Origin: Minisyncoccota bacterium
Lineage (GTDB): Bacteria > Patescibacteriota > Minisyncoccia > Moranbacterales > GCA-2747515
Assembly: GCA_938034715.1 (NCBI GenBank)
Contig: CALHMM010000086.1
Coordinates: 1 to 13,231, forward strand
DNA: 13,231 nucleotides
Reading direction: 5' to 3'
Shown here: positions 11,544-13,231 of the stretch, one piece after another
Layout: each line of letters starts with the position of its first letter
How positions within the stretch are numbered: the first letter of the stretch is position 1
Made by a program: the position numbers and the translations under genes
Notes under the pieces: model-generated
Databases searched by the model: none
What the model was told of the DNA's origin: nothing
Seen by the model: the letters and a program-made list of their open reading frames with translations, nothing else

Positions 11544-13231
11544 ATGACTACACAAAAAACTACTAGGCGAAAAAAGCTCATGTTACTGGACGGCAATGCA
11601 ATTATTCACCGCGCTTTTCATGGTGTGCCGCCACTTTCGCTTTCAGATGGGACTCCAACGAATGCGGTGTACGGTTTTGTTTCGACATTACTCACTGTTC
11701 TTGCGAAGTTCCAGCCTGATTACATCGTAGCTACCTTTGATTTGCCTGGAAAGACGTTTCGTAATGATTTGTATGCGGACTACAAAGGGACGCGTAAAGA
11801 GATGGATGAGGATCTCAAGCCGCAGTTCGCCTTGGTAAAAGAGATTGTTCGAGCGATGAATATAGAGATCATCGAAAAGGGGTATTATGAGGCAGATGAC
11901 GTGATCGGCACACTTAGTGTACAGGCAACGAGACAAGGAGTGGACACAGTTATTGTTACTGGTGACCGCGATACGTTTCAGTTGGTTGATGATCATGTGC
12001 AGGTATTTACGATGTCTCGTGGGATCAAAGATATGGTGCTTTATGACAGAGAGGCTGTTTTTGAGAAAATGGGTGTCACGGTTGAACAGGTTATCGACTA
12101 TAAGGGTATTTGTGGAGATAGTAGTGATAATATCCCTGGCGTAAAAGGCATCGGTGATAAGGGGGCTCAAAAACTACTGGGCGAGTACGGTGACCTCGAT
12201 GGTGTGTATGCTCACATCGATGAGATTAAAGGTGCTTTACAAAAGAAACTTGTTGAGCATAAAGAAGAAGCGTATTTATCGAAAGATCTCGGAACGATTC
12301 GTACCGATGTAGACGTATCACTTGATTTGAAGAGTTCTGTTTGTAGTGATATCGATATCGAGGGTGCTCGGACGTCATTTCAGAAATTTCAATTTTTGAG
12401 CCTCGTTAAACGCCTGGATAAAAGCCTTGGTTTGGATACTGCTGAGGGTATAGACACTGCAACGCAAAAAGTTTCCAAGAACGCTAGTGATACAAAAGAC
12501 GGAGGAAAAAAACTGACGCCAATCGAAGCTAGAGAGTTTCTGGGTATTAGTGAAGGATCTCAAGTTTTTTGTTCATTTGATTTTGATCAAGATCGATTTG
12601 CCGGTATTGCTTTGTGGAAAGGTGGGCAGGTGGTGTACATAGAAAATACTATTGAGACAGAAAAGGCGCTTGAAGTATTTTTGAGCGGTGATCGGTCTGA
12701 CATCGTCGTTTATGATATGAAGAGTCTATGGCATGCGTGTCTGAGGGCAAAAATTCCTTTGCCAAAGATCTGGCGTGATGTATTGCTGTTGGCGTACTGC
12801 GCTCGCACAGGAAAAAAAGTTGATCTCGCTCATCTGATCTTTGATGTTACGGGAGAAGATTTAACCGAAACAGAAAACGCAAAACAACTTTCCCTCGGAC
12901 TGCGTGACAATGATCATGCTATTTTTTCTCATATGCAGCTCGTATCACAACTAGCTGCAGTATATGATCAGGTCGTTGGTGAGCTTGATACGATCTCTAA
13001 AGAGCAGCACAAGATTGCAAAAGATGGATATACTGTGTGGCGGGTTTTTGATGAGCTGGAAATGCCACTTGCTCGCGTGTTGTTTGATATGGAGTGTAAG
13101 GGTATCGCTTTTGACGGGCAGATTTTCGAGAAAATCTCGGAGCAAACAAAATCAACGCTTAACGAGCTTACTGGGAAGATCCATGCGCTCGCTGGGGAGG
13201 ATTTCAATATTAATTCTACTAAGCAGCTTCG
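11544..13231 (+). CDS. polA: DNA polymerase I, N-terminal part (runs off the window)
   Basis: Open from the ATG at 11544 to the right edge (562 full codons). DNA polymerase I fills gaps and removes RNA primers. Residues 10-290 are the 5'-3' flap nuclease: LLDGNAIIHRAF (14-25, D16), ATFD (63-66), YADYKGTR, YYEADDVIGTL (114-124), TGDRDTFQLV (139-148) and GDSSDNIPGVKGIG (191-204), with all metal-binding acids present. Residues about 335-430 correspond to the 3'-5' exonuclease fold, but the D-x-E motif reads SFDFDQD and the N-x-x-x-D motif reads VYDMKSLWH, so proofreading is probably lost, as in many bacterial Pol I enzymes. From about residue 500 (DELEMPLARVLFDMECKGIAFD, a family signature) the polymerase domain begins; its catalytic motifs are beyond the edge. 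Met13 (MLLDGN) is an alternative start. Divergent from the Fis-like gene. Confidence 0.97.
   Translation, partial: MTTQKTTRRKKLMLLDGNAIIHRAFHGVPPLSLSDGTPTNAVYGFVSTLLTVLAKFQPDYIVATFDLPGKTFRNDLYADYKGTRKEMDEDLKPQFALVKEIVRAMNIEIIEKGYYEADDVIGTLSVQATRQGVDTVIVTGDRDTFQLVDDHVQVFTMSRGIKDMVLYDREAVFEKMGVTVEQVIDYKGICGDSSDNIPGVKGIGDKGAQKLLGEYGDLDGVYAHIDEIKGALQKKLVEHKEEAYLSKDLGTIRTDVDVSLDLKSSVCSDIDIEGARTSFQKFQFLSLVKRLDKSLGLDTAEGIDTATQKVSKNASDTKDGGKKLTPIEAREFLGISEGSQVFCSFDFDQDRFAGIALWKGGQVVYIENTIETEKALEVFLSGDRSDIVVYDMKSLWHACLRAKIPLPKIWRDVLLLAYCARTGKKVDLAHLIFDVTGEDLTETENAKQLSLGLRDNDHAIFSHMQLVSQLAAVYDQVVGELDTISKEQHKIAKDGYTVWRVFDELEMPLARVLFDMECKGIAFDGQIFEKISEQTKSTLNELTGKIHALAGEDFNINSTKQL

Noticed and set aside
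11688..12170. 160-residue minus-strand frame opposite polA.
   Set aside because: Antisense to the conserved flap-nuclease motifs; no independent signal.

Overview
The window looks like chromosomal DNA from a small-genome bacterium, possibly of the Candidate Phyla Radiation (Patescibacteria; a Peregrinibacteria- or Gracilibacteria-like lineage is a guess). Grounds: compact housekeeping gene content, modest G+C (about 40-45% by eye), few Shine-Dalgarno sequences, a type IV pilus ATPase of unusual tandem form, and several short divergent proteins. No tRNA, rRNA, CRISPR array, insertion sequence or phage gene was seen. The standard code reads every gene through; all eleven genes with a visible stop use TAA or TAG, never TGA.

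Layout, left to right. (1) 1-942, minus: the N-terminal part of a secreted protein with two lamin-tail-like domains, cut by the window edge. (2) 1084-3101, minus: an operon-like run of ruvB (Holliday junction helicase), a 72-residue two-helix membrane protein and a bacterial PH-domain membrane protein, with an extended -10 promoter in front and a hairpin terminator behind. (3) 3192-3481, plus: an apparently non-coding transcript of about 255 nt with a near-consensus sigma70 promoter and a strong bidirectional terminator; no family recognised. (4) 3505-6516, minus: a 1003-residue fusion of two complete PilB/GspE-type ATPases. (5) 6688-7851, minus: a DHH-family protein lacking most of its metal ligands. 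(6) 7852-8186: an intergenic region with five DnaA-box-like 9-mers on one strand in 10-11 bp phase, then a terminator. (7) 8187-8525, minus: a small Cys-rich protein resembling a degenerate primase CHC2 zinc finger. (8) 8636-9902, plus: tsaE (tRNA t6A modification) and a lipoprotein cyclophilin with its own promoter at the end of tsaE. (9) 9953-10889, minus: a minimal protein-kinase-like gene and a 76-residue unknown. (10) 11078-11365, minus: a Fis-like DNA-binding protein, divergent from (11) polA, plus, 11544 to the right edge.

The genes serve DNA replication and repair (ruvB, polA, perhaps the CHC2-like protein), tRNA modification (tsaE), pili (tandem ATPase), cell-surface functions (lamin-tail protein, lipoprotein isomerase, PH protein) and regulation (Fis-like protein, kinase, structured RNA). 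The points most worth a second look are the tandem pilus ATPase with asymmetric active sites, the unassigned RNA, the phased DnaA-box cluster between two degenerate nucleic-acid-type proteins, and the -10 elements exactly six bases before the ATGs of tsaE and polA, which suggest leaderless mRNAs.
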